37,742 nt of DNA. Origin: an uncultured Chlorobiaceae bacterium. GTDB lineage: Bacteria > Bacteroidota > Chlorobiia > Chlorobiales > Chlorobiaceae. Below the pieces are notes generated by a model. It searched no databases and had not been told where the DNA came from. It worked only from the letters and a program-made list of their open reading frames with translations. The stretch is from positions 1-37,742 of the forward strand of contig CAIOLC010000167.1 of the NCBI GenBank assembly GCA_903859055.1, given 5' to 3'. Both the position numbers and the translations under genes were made by a program. Every line of letters begins with the position of its first letter. Position 1 is the stretch's first letter. Shown piece after piece: positions 8,273 through 16,868 of the stretch.

Positions 8273-9868
8273 TCACCGAAGCGCGACCCTGAAAAACTGA
8301 TCCGGCTGATGAAAGTCAGCCGGAGATGAGGGTGAGTTCCACCAGGGAAACGAACCATACTCCCCTTTTCCTGATGAGGCACAGCACTGCACCGTCAAGT
8401 TCCTGCTGAATGGTTCCAGCAACGCCCAGGAAAGCTCCATACCAAAAAAGCCCTCCCCTGCAATCAAGTGCACCAACCCGCACCACCTCTCCGGTGAAAG
8501 CCGCTCATACCCTTCGGCCCGTCTCCTTGGTGCAGCAAAACGGAGCGCAACCCAGTGCCCCGCAGGAGTCATCTCAAATTCAAGATAGCTGCCATCCGCA
8601 GCCCCCCCTATAAAGAGTTCTGAAACACTGTATCTCCATAACTCATCGGTAAAAGCGGCTGGAGAGATTGGCTGGAGCGAAAAAAGATCAGGATTGATAT
8701 TCTCAGTTGTCCAGCGAAGAAAAGGTGCCCCGGGAGCCATTCTGGCCTCCTCCATTGAGATCAACTGCTCTACCTTAACCTGAACACCCGCCGGAAACTC
8801 CCGGTCAAGTCCGAAATAACCGACAAGTGGACCCTGCATGAGAAGCCAGGGAGAGAGCGCAGGGAGAGCTTCCTTCTGTTCGGGAGAGCACAAGAGTCCG
8901 CTCCACCCTTTTGAAGCATCCTGACGATCGGGTATCGAACTGACACCTGTTGATACAAGAAGTTCATCATCAAACAACCCGATACACTGCACTTCAAGCT
9001 CCAGCGCCACCCCTGTCCGCTCCAGAGCGGCCGCTCTCATCCGGGCAGCAAGCCTGAGCACATCTTCGGCGGATGCTGTGCCTTTGTTATAAATAAAATT
9101 GGCATGGTGCTCACTGACCATGGCCCCCCCTTCCCGAACTCCCTTGAAACCAAGCTCCTCAAAAATATGGCCGCTTGAACGCCCCAAGGTATAATTGTTC
9201 TTGAAGGTTGAGCCACAACTTGGAAAACCAAAATGGTGCCTCCTTGATCGCTCTGCCTCATGCCCCTCCATCATCAGCCTGATCTCCTCCGCCGTTCGCC
9301 TTTGAGGAAAGCGCAAGAGCACGGCAACCACAATTTCCGGCGTTTCCATCAGCGAAGTGTGCTTGTAGCCATGAAAAACCTCCTCAGGAGAGCGCCATTG
9401 CAACTGGCCATCAACCGAAAGCGTCTGAATTCCAGCCGTTATTTGCGACACTTCGCCTCCAAAACAGCGGGCGTTCATTTTTACCGTTGCCCCAATCTGT
9501 CCGGGAAGCCTATAGAGCCACTCCCCTCCCCCTTTTTCAGCAGAAAGGAGCTCCTGGGCAATCGCGGTATTGTCAACTCCAGCCTCACAGAAAAGTTCAT
9601 CATCCGAGAGCCAGCAGAGGTGCTGCATTTTTTCAAATGAAATAACGATACCCGGAAAAGCCGCATCTGAAAAGAGCGTGTTGCTCCCGCTGCCCATCAG
9701 CGCAAGTGGAAAACGACGGGGACGATTCCAGAGCAGCAGCGTTGAGAGCTCTGCAACCGATTGCGGCATCGCAAAAAAACGGGCCGTGCCACCAATCCCG
9801 TAATATGCCCTGGCAGCAAGTGAGACCTCAGTTTCAAAGGGACAAGGCAGAATCAAGTCAGCAGACAT
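8273..9868 (-). CDS. murB: UDP-N-acetylenolpyruvoylglucosamine reductase (MurB) with extra C-terminal DOMON-like domain
   Basis: The first 300 or so residues of this 531-residue protein are MurB, the FAD enzyme that reduces UDP-GlcNAc-enolpyruvate to UDP-MurNAc in peptidoglycan synthesis. Landmarks are GSGSNTLF for FAD binding, RLPGQIGATVKMNARCFGGEV, the catalytic serine in SCGSTFKN (near 219), SEHHANFIYN, and the late glutamate in ELEVQ. Residues about 305-531 are not part of normal MurB, which is 300-350 long. They read as a beta-rich segment including DELWRYSVSELFIGG, YLEFEMTPAGHWVALRF and MELSW, which I recognise as DOMON/CBM9-like; I recall a DOMON family named after MurB fusions. The role of the added domain is unknown. 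Confidence 0.88.
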   Translation of the reverse strand: MSADLILPCPFETEVSLAARAYYGIGGTARFFAMPQSVAELSTLLLWNRPRRFPLALMGSGSNTLFSDAAFPGIVISFEKMQHLCWLSDDELFCEAGVDNTAIAQELLSAEKGGGEWLYRLPGQIGATVKMNARCFGGEVSQITAGIQTLSVDGQLQWRSPEEVFHGYKHTSLMETPEIVVAVLLRFPQRRTAEEIRLMMEGHEAERSRRHHFGFPSCGSTFKNNYTLGRSSGHIFEELGFKGVREGGAMVSEHHANFIYNKGTASAEDVLRLAARMRAAALERTGVALELEVQCIGLFDDELLVSTGVSSIPDRQDASKGWSGLLCSPEQKEALPALSPWLLMQGPLVGYFGLDREFPAGVQVKVEQLISMEEARMAPGAPFLRWTTENINPDLFSLQPISPAAFTDELWRYSVSELFIGGAADGSYLEFEMTPAGHWVALRFAAPRRRAEGYERLSPERWCGLVHLIAGEGFFGMELSWALLEPFSRNLTVQCCASSGKGEYGSFPWWNSPSSPADFHQPDQFFRVALR

Positions 9869-9916
9869 GGGAAAGGCTCATGGTTTTATCGTTGTATCGC
9901 AATCTCAGTCGCAATC

Positions 9917-10663
9917 TCAGCGGAAAAGGTACTGCTTCGACTTCATCACTCCCCATCGACAGAGGCGGTAGACAAGAGAGACTTTCAGCACACCAAATCC
10001 ATAAATGGTACTGCGATATAAATTAATGGACGATGCCTCCTCAAAATACTTGGTGGGGCAGGTTACTTCACCAATTTCGTATCCGGCATAAAAGATCTGC
10101 GCCAGCATCTCATTGTCAAAAATGAAATCATCCGAATTGATGTTATAGTTGATTTTGCGAAGAACCTCGGCAGAAAATGCCCGATACCCTGAATGGTACT
10201 CGGAGAGCTTTTGGCTCAACAGAATATTTTGTATCAGCGTAAGAAAACGGTTTGCCACATACTTGATCAACGGCATCCCCCCTTTGAGTGCACCCTTGCC
10301 CAAAATACGCGAAGCAAGCACCACGGGATACAAGTCGTTGGCAATGATAGACGACATAGCGTGAATAAGCTTCGGAGAGTATTGATAATCAGGATGGAGC
10401 ATAATCACAATATCGGCACCCAGTTCGAGTGCCCGATTGTAGCAGGTCTTCTGATTCCCTCCATACCCCATGTTCTGCTGATGAATCTGAATCTCTTTGA
10501 TACCAAGCTCCTTAGCCTTTTGAATGGTCTGATCTTTACTGAAATCATCAGTCAGAATAACCTCATCAACAATATCAAATGGAATTTCAGCATAGGTCTG
10601 CTCCAGTGTTTTTTCTGCATTATAGGCAGGCATCACCACCACAATCTTTTTTCCGTTGATCAT
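9917..10663 (-). CDS. Glycosyltransferase family 2 (dolichyl/polyprenyl-phosphate sugar transferase-like)
   Basis: This 248-residue protein is a GT-A fold family 2 enzyme. The N-terminal VVVMPAYNAEKTLEQTY, the acidic DEVILTDDFSKDQT and the metal-site segment IVIMLHPDYQYSP are typical. There is no transmembrane tail, unlike ArnC or GtrB. It probably transfers a sugar from a nucleotide donor to a polyprenyl phosphate carrier. The next gene downstream, 40 bases away, is a GT83 enzyme that uses such lipid-linked sugars, so the two may act in series. ATG 10663 has AAAGAGAGA immediately upstream. Confidence 0.85.
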   Translation of the reverse strand: MINGKKIVVVMPAYNAEKTLEQTYAEIPFDIVDEVILTDDFSKDQTIQKAKELGIKEIQIHQQNMGYGGNQKTCYNRALELGADIVIMLHPDYQYSPKLIHAMSSIIANDLYPVVLASRILGKGALKGGMPLIKYVANRFLTLIQNILLSQKLSEYHSGYRAFSAEVLRKINYNINSDDFIFDNEMLAQIFYAGYEIGEVTCPTKYFEEASSINLYRSTIYGFGVLKVSLVYRLCRWGVMKSKQYLFR

Positions 10664-10702
10664 TCTCTCTTTTCTTGAATTAGCTCACTCTGTTACAATC
10701 AG

Positions 10703-12373
10703 TTAACGCACTGGAGAGCGACTGAAAAAAATAAAGCCATTTTTCTGGTACATCAACCTGGCATCCGGCACGTTACCTCTGAATTCCAGAACATCATCCC
10801 GATAATTTTTAAGCACAAAATAGGCTGGCTTATCAAGTGCTCCATGCATTAAAAACTTCTCGTCAGCACAGTTATTTGCTGGTAAGCGGTCAGAGTAAAA
10901 ATAGTGAGCATAACTTTTGCTTGTCGGGTAAATATAACAATCCTCCCCTCTCCTGCTTTTATAAAACTCAACGGCCGCAGCCTGACTGTATTTTTCAACT
11001 TGCGGCACGACAAGAATGAGAGTGACCGAGATAAAAAAAAGGGCACCTGCGAGCAGAAGCAGCAAGGTGTTGATCGTGGTCGTTTTTTGAATCTTCACAC
11101 AAAAAAGGAGAGTAAGCAGAAAGAGTATCACTCCGACAACAGGTTCAAAACCAATCCAGTGAGCGGTAGCCTGCATACATCCCAGCGAAAATTCATCGGT
11201 GATGTAGGGGAAGAGTAAAGGCTTTATGGTGTCGAAGAGGGTAATAAAGGTGAGTGCTGATGCCAAAATAAGAGCGACGACAATCAGCGCAATTTTGACA
11301 TACCGGTGAAACATCATGCGTCGTTCCAGCACTTTGTCGATATACCATGCTGCCAGAAAGGTAATCGGGAAGTAGCAGAACGAAGAGTAATGGACAATTT
11401 TGGTAGAGACAATGGTGAACAGGAGCAGCACCACCCAGAGGGAGATCATCATCCAGCGGAAAAAATGAGCCACCCTTGCATCACTCTCCTGCTGGAGCAC
11501 CGATTTTTTCAAGGTTGGTAAGGCCAAAAGAGAGGCTGGAAAAACACCAATCATGAGCACAACAAAATGGTAGAGTAAAAAACCCCCGTGTCCGGCATCT
11601 TTGGTTTTGAAAAGCCGGATCTGGTAGATAATAAAATCTTCAAGAATTCGATAATTCCCGTTCAGCAGTTGAAGAGTGAACCAGAATGAGCCAACAAAGA
11701 GCAGAACAGCCATAAACAGGAGAAGCTCTTTCCAGGTGAAGAGCAACCGAAACCTTTTGAGCAGCAGATACACGGCAAAGGTCAGGAGGAATATCAGCAG
11801 GCCAACAGGCCCTTTGGCAAGCACTGCCAGTCCCAGAAAAAGGGCGGACAAGGTGAGCTGATTATAGGTATTGCCTCTGTTTTCCGGAGAAGTATATTCG
11901 GCAAAGGAGCAGATACCCAGAAAAATAAAGAGGTTGAACCAGGGGTCGATAATGCCGGTTCGAAAATATAAAAATGGCAAAACGGAGCTGAGATACAAGA
12001 GCATCCAGAGCAGCCCGAACCGAATATTTTTTAACCTTCTTCCTGCGTTAAACAAAACCAGCAGGGTGGTTATTCCACAAAGGGCATTGGGCAGACGAGC
12101 AGCAAACTCATTGACTCCAAACAGCTTCATCGAGAGTGCCTGCATCCAGATAAAGAGTGGTGGCTTCTCCCAAAAGGGCTCAAAATTTATCTGAACGGTA
12201 AAGTAGTTGCCCGAAACAAGCATCTCCCGTGCCGATTCGGCGAAGTTCAGCTCATCCCAGTCAAAGAGATGGACAATCCCCAACCCGGGAATAAAGAGTA
12301 ATGAGGCAAAAAACACAATGCCAAACTGTAGGAACAACAGTTGCCTGTTTTTTAGAGATTCCGGTATCAGCAT
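10703..12373 (-). CDS. ArnT-like integral-membrane glycosyltransferase (GT83 / PMT superfamily)
   Basis: This 556-residue protein has about a dozen hydrophobic segments. The first periplasmic loop has the signature HLFDWDELNFAESAREML, whose acidic residues are the catalytic region in ArnT and protein mannosyltransferases, followed by FEPFWEKPPLFIWMQ. Such enzymes take a sugar from a polyprenyl-phosphate donor and attach it to lipid A, lipids or proteins on the periplasmic face. The acceptor here cannot be told. ATG 12373 is supported by GAGGAGCG directly upstream. It heads a probable minus-strand unit with the GT2 gene. Confidence 0.86.
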   Translation of the reverse strand: MLIPESLKNRQLLFLQFGIVFFASLLFIPGLGIVHLFDWDELNFAESAREMLVSGNYFTVQINFEPFWEKPPLFIWMQALSMKLFGVNEFAARLPNALCGITTLLVLFNAGRRLKNIRFGLLWMLLYLSSVLPFLYFRTGIIDPWFNLFIFLGICSFAEYTSPENRGNTYNQLTLSALFLGLAVLAKGPVGLLIFLLTFAVYLLLKRFRLLFTWKELLLFMAVLLFVGSFWFTLQLLNGNYRILEDFIIYQIRLFKTKDAGHGGFLLYHFVVLMIGVFPASLLALPTLKKSVLQQESDARVAHFFRWMMISLWVVLLLFTIVSTKIVHYSSFCYFPITFLAAWYIDKVLERRMMFHRYVKIALIVVALILASALTFITLFDTIKPLLFPYITDEFSLGCMQATAHWIGFEPVVGVILFLLTLLFCVKIQKTTTINTLLLLLAGALFFISVTLILVVPQVEKYSQAAAVEFYKSRRGEDCYIYPTSKSYAHYFYSDRLPANNCADEKFLMHGALDKPAYFVLKNYRDDVLEFRGNVPDARLMYQKNGFIFFSRSPVR

Positions 12374-12550
12374 CGCTCCTCAGTCACGGTTACAAATGTC
12401 TGTAAGTTACCGATTTATTCATTTCTCTCACTATACCGACTCCGTCGTTAAGAGGCAATAAGCTTGCCTGACCATGCCTTTTCAGATGCAACCAAGGAAT
12501 TCAAGGAATCTCGAAACATTCTCTCAGATGATACCGGATGGCAAAGGATA

Positions 12551-12579
12551 TTGCGTTTATTTTATTTTTTTGCTATACT
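12551..12579 (+). promoter_or_regulatory. Promoter of modABC
   Basis: TTGCGT (12551-12556) and TATACT (12574-12579) are spaced by exactly 17 bases, giving a start near 12586. A/T-rich tracts fill the spacer. The rest of the 347-base intergenic region 12374-12720 contains the operator described next and a 135-base leader, with nothing else recognised. Confidence 0.55.
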
Positions 12580-12605
12580 CCGTTATGTATGTTAAGATAT
12601 AGCGG
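12580..12605. promoter_or_regulatory. ModE-box-like palindrome overlapping the modA start site
   Basis: The 26-base segment begins CCGTTATGTA and ends ATATAGCGG. The right arm read in reverse is CCGCTATAT, matching the left arm at eight of nine positions. The known enterobacterial ModE site has the same general form, CGnTATAT-type arms around a short spacer. It starts immediately after the -10 box, so a bound ModE-molybdate dimer would block transcription. The regulator is encoded at the end of the same gene cluster. Confidence 0.6.
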
Positions 12606-12720
12606 TTCATTACCGATCGACACCGGGGCATCATCTTCTTCATAAGTAAAGAGAGAGCCAAATATCCCGGTAATCTACAAGTATAAGTGTGCTTTTTCAA
12701 GAACACCATCAAAACCACCA

Positions 12721-13470
12721 ATGATGAACACCATAAAGAGGATCTTTACTCTCTGGGTTGCCCTGCTTGCCATGACTGCATCTGCACGAGCTGGCGAACT
12801 GAATCTCTCCGTCGCAGCCAGCCTTAAAGAGGTCATCAACGAACTGAGCGTAAGTTACACCGCAAAACATCCTGGCACAGTTATTCTGAAAAACTTTGGC
12901 GCATCAGGCACACTTGCCGGACAAATTGAAAATGGGGCGCCAGCCGACCTTTTTATTGCTGCAAACAGTGAATGGATGGATTACCTGAACAACAAAAAGC
13001 TTGTTGATGGCAGCAGCATCAAGAGCTTTGCCTGGAACTCGCTTGTTTTTGTTGGAACCACCAGTAAAAAAGTGGCCTCTGTCAAAGATCTGCCAATTCT
13101 TGAAAAAATTGCCATTGGAAGTCCGAAGAGCGTTCCCGCCGGGGAGTACGCCATGGCGGCCATGACAAAATCAGGAGTTGTGACCAAGCTTGCCGAGAAG
13201 TTTGTGATGGCCAAAGATGTCCGTGAGTGCCTGATGTACGCCGAACTCGGTGAGGTCGATGGTGCATTTGTCTATAAGACTGATGCGTTGCTGGCAAAAA
13301 AATCAAAATTGCTTTTTGCTGTGCCTCAGGAACTTTATCCAAGAGTGGTTTATCCGATGGTGCTGACCATCAAAGCTGCACAAAACCCTGAAGCAAAAGC
13401 ATTCCTTGCTTATCTTCAGGGTAAAGAGGCAAAATGTGTGCTCACCAAGTTTGGCTTTATCCTGAAATAA
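12721..13470 (+). CDS. modA: Molybdate ABC transporter, periplasmic binding protein ModA
   Basis: This 249-residue protein has a Sec signal peptide at residues 1-24 (hydrophobic core LWVALLAMTA, cleavage likely after ARA). The mature protein has ModA hallmarks: LNLSVAASLKEVINEL at the start, NFGASGTLAGQIENGAPADLFIAA, SPKSVPAGEYA and a late GEVDGAFVYKTDA. Serines and backbone amides in these loops hold molybdate or tungstate. It delivers the oxyanion to ModB. Tandem ATG codons begin the gene at 12721 and 12724. The leader is long (about 135 bases) and contains two alternative pairings. Length is normal. Confidence 0.92.
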   Translation: MMNTIKRIFTLWVALLAMTASARAGELNLSVAASLKEVINELSVSYTAKHPGTVILKNFGASGTLAGQIENGAPADLFIAANSEWMDYLNNKKLVDGSSIKSFAWNSLVFVGTTSKKVASVKDLPILEKIAIGSPKSVPAGEYAMAAMTKSGVVTKLAEKFVMAKDVRECLMYAELGEVDGAFVYKTDALLAKKSKLLFAVPQELYPRVVYPMVLTIKAAQNPEAKAFLAYLQGKEAKCVLTKFGFILK

Positions 13471-13548
13471 TTCTTCTTTAATCTTTCAGGCTTGCATTTC
13501 CCAACGATTGCGGAGAAGTTTGTCAAGCCTCTTCTTAAGCAGGATACC

Positions 13549-13574
13549 GTGCAGCTTACTGCGGGAAGCTGCAC
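13549..13574 (+). other. Perfect hairpin between modA and modB
   Basis: GTGCAGCTT (13549-13557) and AAGCTGCAC (13566-13574) form a 9-base-pair stem with an 8-base loop. There is no U-tract after it, so it is not a classical terminator. It lies in an unusually long 144-base gap between binding protein and permease genes and could protect the modA end of a processed message or reduce downstream expression. Confidence 0.5.
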
Positions 13575-13614
13575 TTATGAAAGAGAGAACACACAATGAA
13601 GGTTTTTTGACAAT

Positions 13615-14301
13615 ATGCTGCTGACACCGGAAGATATCACTGCTATATGGCTCTCGTTGAAAGTTGCACTGACGGCAACGCTTCTCTCTTTGCCTTTCGG
13701 TTTTGCTACTGCCTGGTTGCTGGTTTTCAAAACATTGAGGGGAAAAGTGGTTCTGGAAGTTCTTGTCAACCTCCCCCTCACACTGCCACCGGTGGTGATC
13801 GGCTATTTTTTGTTGCTGCTGCTCGGTAAAAACGGATGGTTGGGCAAGGCGCTCGCTGAAACTGGTATTCAACTGATATTCACCTGGAAAGCTGCCGTTA
13901 TCGCCTCGGCAGTTGTCGGTTTTCCTCTGCTGGTACGATCGATTCGTCTTGGCATGGAGTCGATAGACAAGCAGCTTATCGCGGCTTCACGAACCCTTGG
14001 AGCCTCCTGGTATGACAGCCTCTTTACCATTATTCTGCCTCTTTCGCTGCGCGGTATTGTCGCTGGTTCATCGCTGATGTTTGCCAGAAGCCTCGGGGAG
14101 TTCGGAGCCACCATCATTGTTGCCGGAAATATGCCAGGAAGAACACAAACCATCCCTCTCGCAATTTACGATTACACAAGCTCACCCTCAAGTACGGCAA
14201 TGGCCCTTTCGCTCTGCATGGTCTCTGTTGTCATCTCGGTTGCGGTGCTTCTTCTTCATGAAATGCTCGGAAGAAAGCTTGACAGGAGCAGTGCATCATG
14301 A
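13615..14301 (+). CDS. modB: Molybdate ABC transporter permease ModB
   Basis: This 228-residue inner-membrane protein has about five transmembrane segments and the BPD permease signature. The EAA loop reads AASRTLGASWYDSLFTIILPLSLRGIVAGSSL, which contacts the ModC ATPase, and GEFGATIIVAGNMPGRTQTIPLAIY is a well-conserved ModB stretch. ATG 13615 fits the family start. The end overlaps modC by 4 bases (ATGA), implying coupled translation. Confidence 0.92.
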   Translation: MLLTPEDITAIWLSLKVALTATLLSLPFGFATAWLLVFKTLRGKVVLEVLVNLPLTLPPVVIGYFLLLLLGKNGWLGKALAETGIQLIFTWKAAVIASAVVGFPLLVRSIRLGMESIDKQLIAASRTLGASWYDSLFTIILPLSLRGIVAGSSLMFARSLGEFGATIIVAGNMPGRTQTIPLAIYDYTSSPSSTAMALSLCMVSVVISVAVLLLHEMLGRKLDRSSAS

Positions 14302-15356
14302 GGCTTCAACTCAATTTAAAAAAACAATTTGGGTCTTTTTTCCTGAAGATGGATGCTGACATTTCAGGTGAACGCATCGGCATTTTTGGCGACTCCGGCA
14401 GTGGCAAATCATCCATTGTCAACCTTGTAGCTGGACTTTTACAACCGGACAAAGGTGAAATTTTTCTGGATGGAGAGGCTCTTTTCAGCAGCAGAGATCA
14501 TCTCAATATCTCTCCTGAAAAAAGGCGGATTGCCATCGTGCTTCAGCAGGCAATGCTTTTCCCCCATTTGAGCGTTAAAAACAATCTTCTTTATGGCTAC
14601 AGGCGATGTGCCGAGCAACACCGAAAAATCAAACCTGACGCATTGATTGATCTGCTCAAGCTTGAACCACTTCTGCATCGTGGAGTAAATTATCTTTCCG
14701 GAGGAGAAAAACAGCGGGTTGCTCTCGGCAGGGCTGTTCTGGCAAATCCTCGCCTTCTTTTGATGGACGAACCACTTTCGGCCCTGGATGACAAACTCCG
14801 TTACCAGATTATCCCCTACCTGAGAAGCGTCAGCGAAGAGTTCAGGATTCCCTATCTCTTTATATCGCATTCTGTGAACGAGATGCAGTTAATGACAGAA
14901 CAAATTCTTGTCGTGAATGGTGGTGCACTGATCGAAGTGACGACTCCCGAACGACTTGCACGAAACAGAATGGCACAGAGTCAGGGCGGTTATCTCAATC
15001 TTCTGCATCTTGCCGATCCGGTCAATCAGCATGGTTTATTTGCCTGTCGATGGGGAAAGAATACCCTGCTTGTTTCAACCGGAGCGAACTGCTCTGAAAA
15101 ATCGCTGTTTGAACTCTCGTCACGCGAAATTATCCTCTTCAAAAAGCATCCTGAGGCAATCAGCGCCCGTAACCTGCTGGAGTGTACCGTCGAAGAGATG
15201 TTCAATTCCGGGGGAAGAATCGGTATCGTCCTCTCTGCTGATGGCGAAAAGCTTATTGCAGAAATTGTGCAATCGGCGGCTGATGAATTGAATATTACGC
15301 CAGGCTCTCCCCTTTTTGCCGCAATCAAGGCTTCGTCGTTCAGACGGCTTGGCTGA
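14298..15356 (+). CDS. modC: Molybdate ABC transporter ATP-binding protein ModC
   Basis: This 352-residue cytosolic ATPase has Walker A GDSGSGKSS near residue 31, the Q-loop in VLQQAMLFPHLSV, the ABC signature YLSGGEKQRVALGRA, Walker B LLLMDEPLSALD and the switch histidine in FISHSVNEM. The last 70 or so residues (SARNLLECTVEEMFNSGGRIGIVLSADGEK) form a Mop/TOBE-like domain that binds molybdate in other ModC proteins and can inhibit transport. It powers uptake with ModAB. Confidence 0.92.
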   Translation: MRLQLNLKKQFGSFFLKMDADISGERIGIFGDSGSGKSSIVNLVAGLLQPDKGEIFLDGEALFSSRDHLNISPEKRRIAIVLQQAMLFPHLSVKNNLLYGYRRCAEQHRKIKPDALIDLLKLEPLLHRGVNYLSGGEKQRVALGRAVLANPRLLLMDEPLSALDDKLRYQIIPYLRSVSEEFRIPYLFISHSVNEMQLMTEQILVVNGGALIEVTTPERLARNRMAQSQGGYLNLLHLADPVNQHGLFACRWGKNTLLVSTGANCSEKSLFELSSREIILFKKHPEAISARNLLECTVEEMFNSGGRIGIVLSADGEKLIAEIVQSAADELNITPGSPLFAAIKASSFRRLG

Positions 15357-15460
15357 ATGGTTGATTTCGACACTGTATTAACGCGGCGTTTGAATCACGC
15401 AGAAAACATTTATCTTCCAAGCAGAGAGTTTTTATATATATCCAAAGCTGAACCAACGGT

Positions 15461-16270
15461 ATGACAGGCAAAAAAGAGGCAATCGGCCTTGAAGGCTCTC
15501 TCTGGTTTCAGAAGGCGGAGAACAGGTTTCTCGGTGGCGACAGGATTGCCCTGCTGGAGAGCATTGATGCACTTGGCTCCATCAGCAGCGCTGCAAAAGC
15601 CGTCGGCATCAGCTACAAAACAGCATGGCATCTGGTCAACATGATGAATAACCTCTCCGAAAAGCCTCTGGTTGAAAGGATGACCGGGGGAAAAGGTGGC
15701 GGTGGAACCACGCTGACCAGTGAGGGCAAAAATATTATCGAACAGTTCCGGGTTGTTCAGGAGGAGCACCGGAAATTTCTCTACAATCTTGAAGAGCGTC
15801 TCGGAGAGAGTACTAATCTTTATCAATTTCTTAAAAGGATATCAATGAAAATCAGTGCACGTAATGTTTTTTCAGGTACGGTGGAAAAGATCACCATTGG
15901 CTCGGTGAACGCCGAGGTGATCCTGCGACTTAAAGGAGAGAGCAGCATTGCAGCAACCATCACCAACGGAGCCGTTACCAACCTCGGCCTGAAAGAGGGG
16001 ATGAATGCTTATGCCATCATCAAATCAAGCTCTATCATTATTGCCCAGGAGCTGCACGATGCTAAACTGAGTGCCCGCAACGTTCTGCCCGGCACGATCA
16101 GCAAGCTTATCGAAGGCCCCGTCAGCACAGAGGTTGATGTTGCCATTGGAGATGGTAATGTCATCTCTGCCATCATTACGCATGGTAGTTCAGAAAAGCT
16201 TTCGCTGAAAGAGGGCGATACGGCCTGTGCGCTCTTCAAGGCATCAAGTGTTATCATCGGGGTGAACTGA
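15461..16270 (+). CDS. modE: ModE-type molybdate-responsive transcription regulator with two Mop domains
   Basis: Residues about 15-115 form the ModE winged helix-turn-helix: RIALLESIDALGSISSAAKAVGISYKTAWHLVN, then ERMTGGKGGGGTTLTSEG. Two tandem Mop repeats follow at about 130-196 and 202-269, each starting SARNV.(S/P)GT and ending in a K(A)SS(S/V)(I/V)I strand. These bind molybdate and drive dimer binding to DNA. At 269 residues it is the usual full length. It lies 104 bases after modC and probably controls the operon through the palindrome at 12580-12605, by repression when molybdate is plentiful. Confidence 0.9.
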   Translation: MTGKKEAIGLEGSLWFQKAENRFLGGDRIALLESIDALGSISSAAKAVGISYKTAWHLVNMMNNLSEKPLVERMTGGKGGGGTTLTSEGKNIIEQFRVVQEEHRKFLYNLEERLGESTNLYQFLKRISMKISARNVFSGTVEKITIGSVNAEVILRLKGESSIAATITNGAVTNLGLKEGMNAYAIIKSSSIIIAQELHDAKLSARNVLPGTISKLIEGPVSTEVDVAIGDGNVISAIITHGSSEKLSLKEGDTACALFKASSVIIGVN

Positions 16271-16288
16271 AACAGAGCGGCTCTTGTG

Positions 16289-16868
16289 TTACCACCTGCG
16301 TAAAAGAGTCTGCTTCATGGCAGCATTGTCGAGCTGAACCGCGTTACGTTTGCTGCGGGTAGCACGGACAATGCTGGCAACATCCTCAGGAAAGAGCAGG
16401 ATATCGAACGGATTATAAACACTGTCACCCAAAAAGTTATAGCCATTGTACACCCTTTTACCTGCTCCATATCCACCCCTTCAAGATATGAGGCAAAAGA
16501 TACCGGTCGTTCTCCTTGATCTTCGTGTAAAAGTTCCGCATTCCATTCCGAAGGAGCAGGGCCTCGGGGATATTCTCAATATTATCCAGAATCGGCTTGT
16601 CATACTCATCAATCAGGATGACCACCTTCTGGTGATACTTTTGAGAGGCCTTTTTGATGAGTTCTGCGAAACACTGGTTGGGATCCTCTTTCTCCACGCA
16701 AGTAATATCAAGCCGCACCTGATTGTCATTCATGATATAGAATAGATTTTTGCGAAGAGTTTCCCGACTCTCAATCCCGCCACCAAAACTAATCTGGATG
16801 ACCGGATATTTAACCCGAAGTTCCATTGCTCCTCAATCAGCAGCCCCCGGAACAGCTCCCGATTTCCC
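16289..16868 (-). pseudogene. AAA-ATPase-like gene (PF09820/DUF1703 type), multiply broken
   Basis: Pieces of one protein can be read in order on the minus strand but in different frames. FEGNRELFRGLLIEEQWNF begins at 16868. A frameshift near 16817 leads into RVKYPVIQISFG and an ATPase Walker B-like VVILIDEYDKPI. An apparent deletion near 16490 joins KENDRYL to FASYLEGVDMEQV. A one-base loss near 16455 restores YNGYNFLGDSVYNPFDILLF, followed by an unrecognised tail that stops at 16289. The Walker A part that should precede FEGNRELF is absent and is replaced by the transposase fragment. The family is common as accessory, apparently mobile, ATPase-nuclease genes of unknown role. It cannot be functional as read. 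Confidence 0.75.

Noticed and set aside
12586-12720. Known molybdenum-cofactor riboswitch in the modA leader
   Set aside because: The conserved Moco RNA core was not found; only simple alternative pairings are visible.
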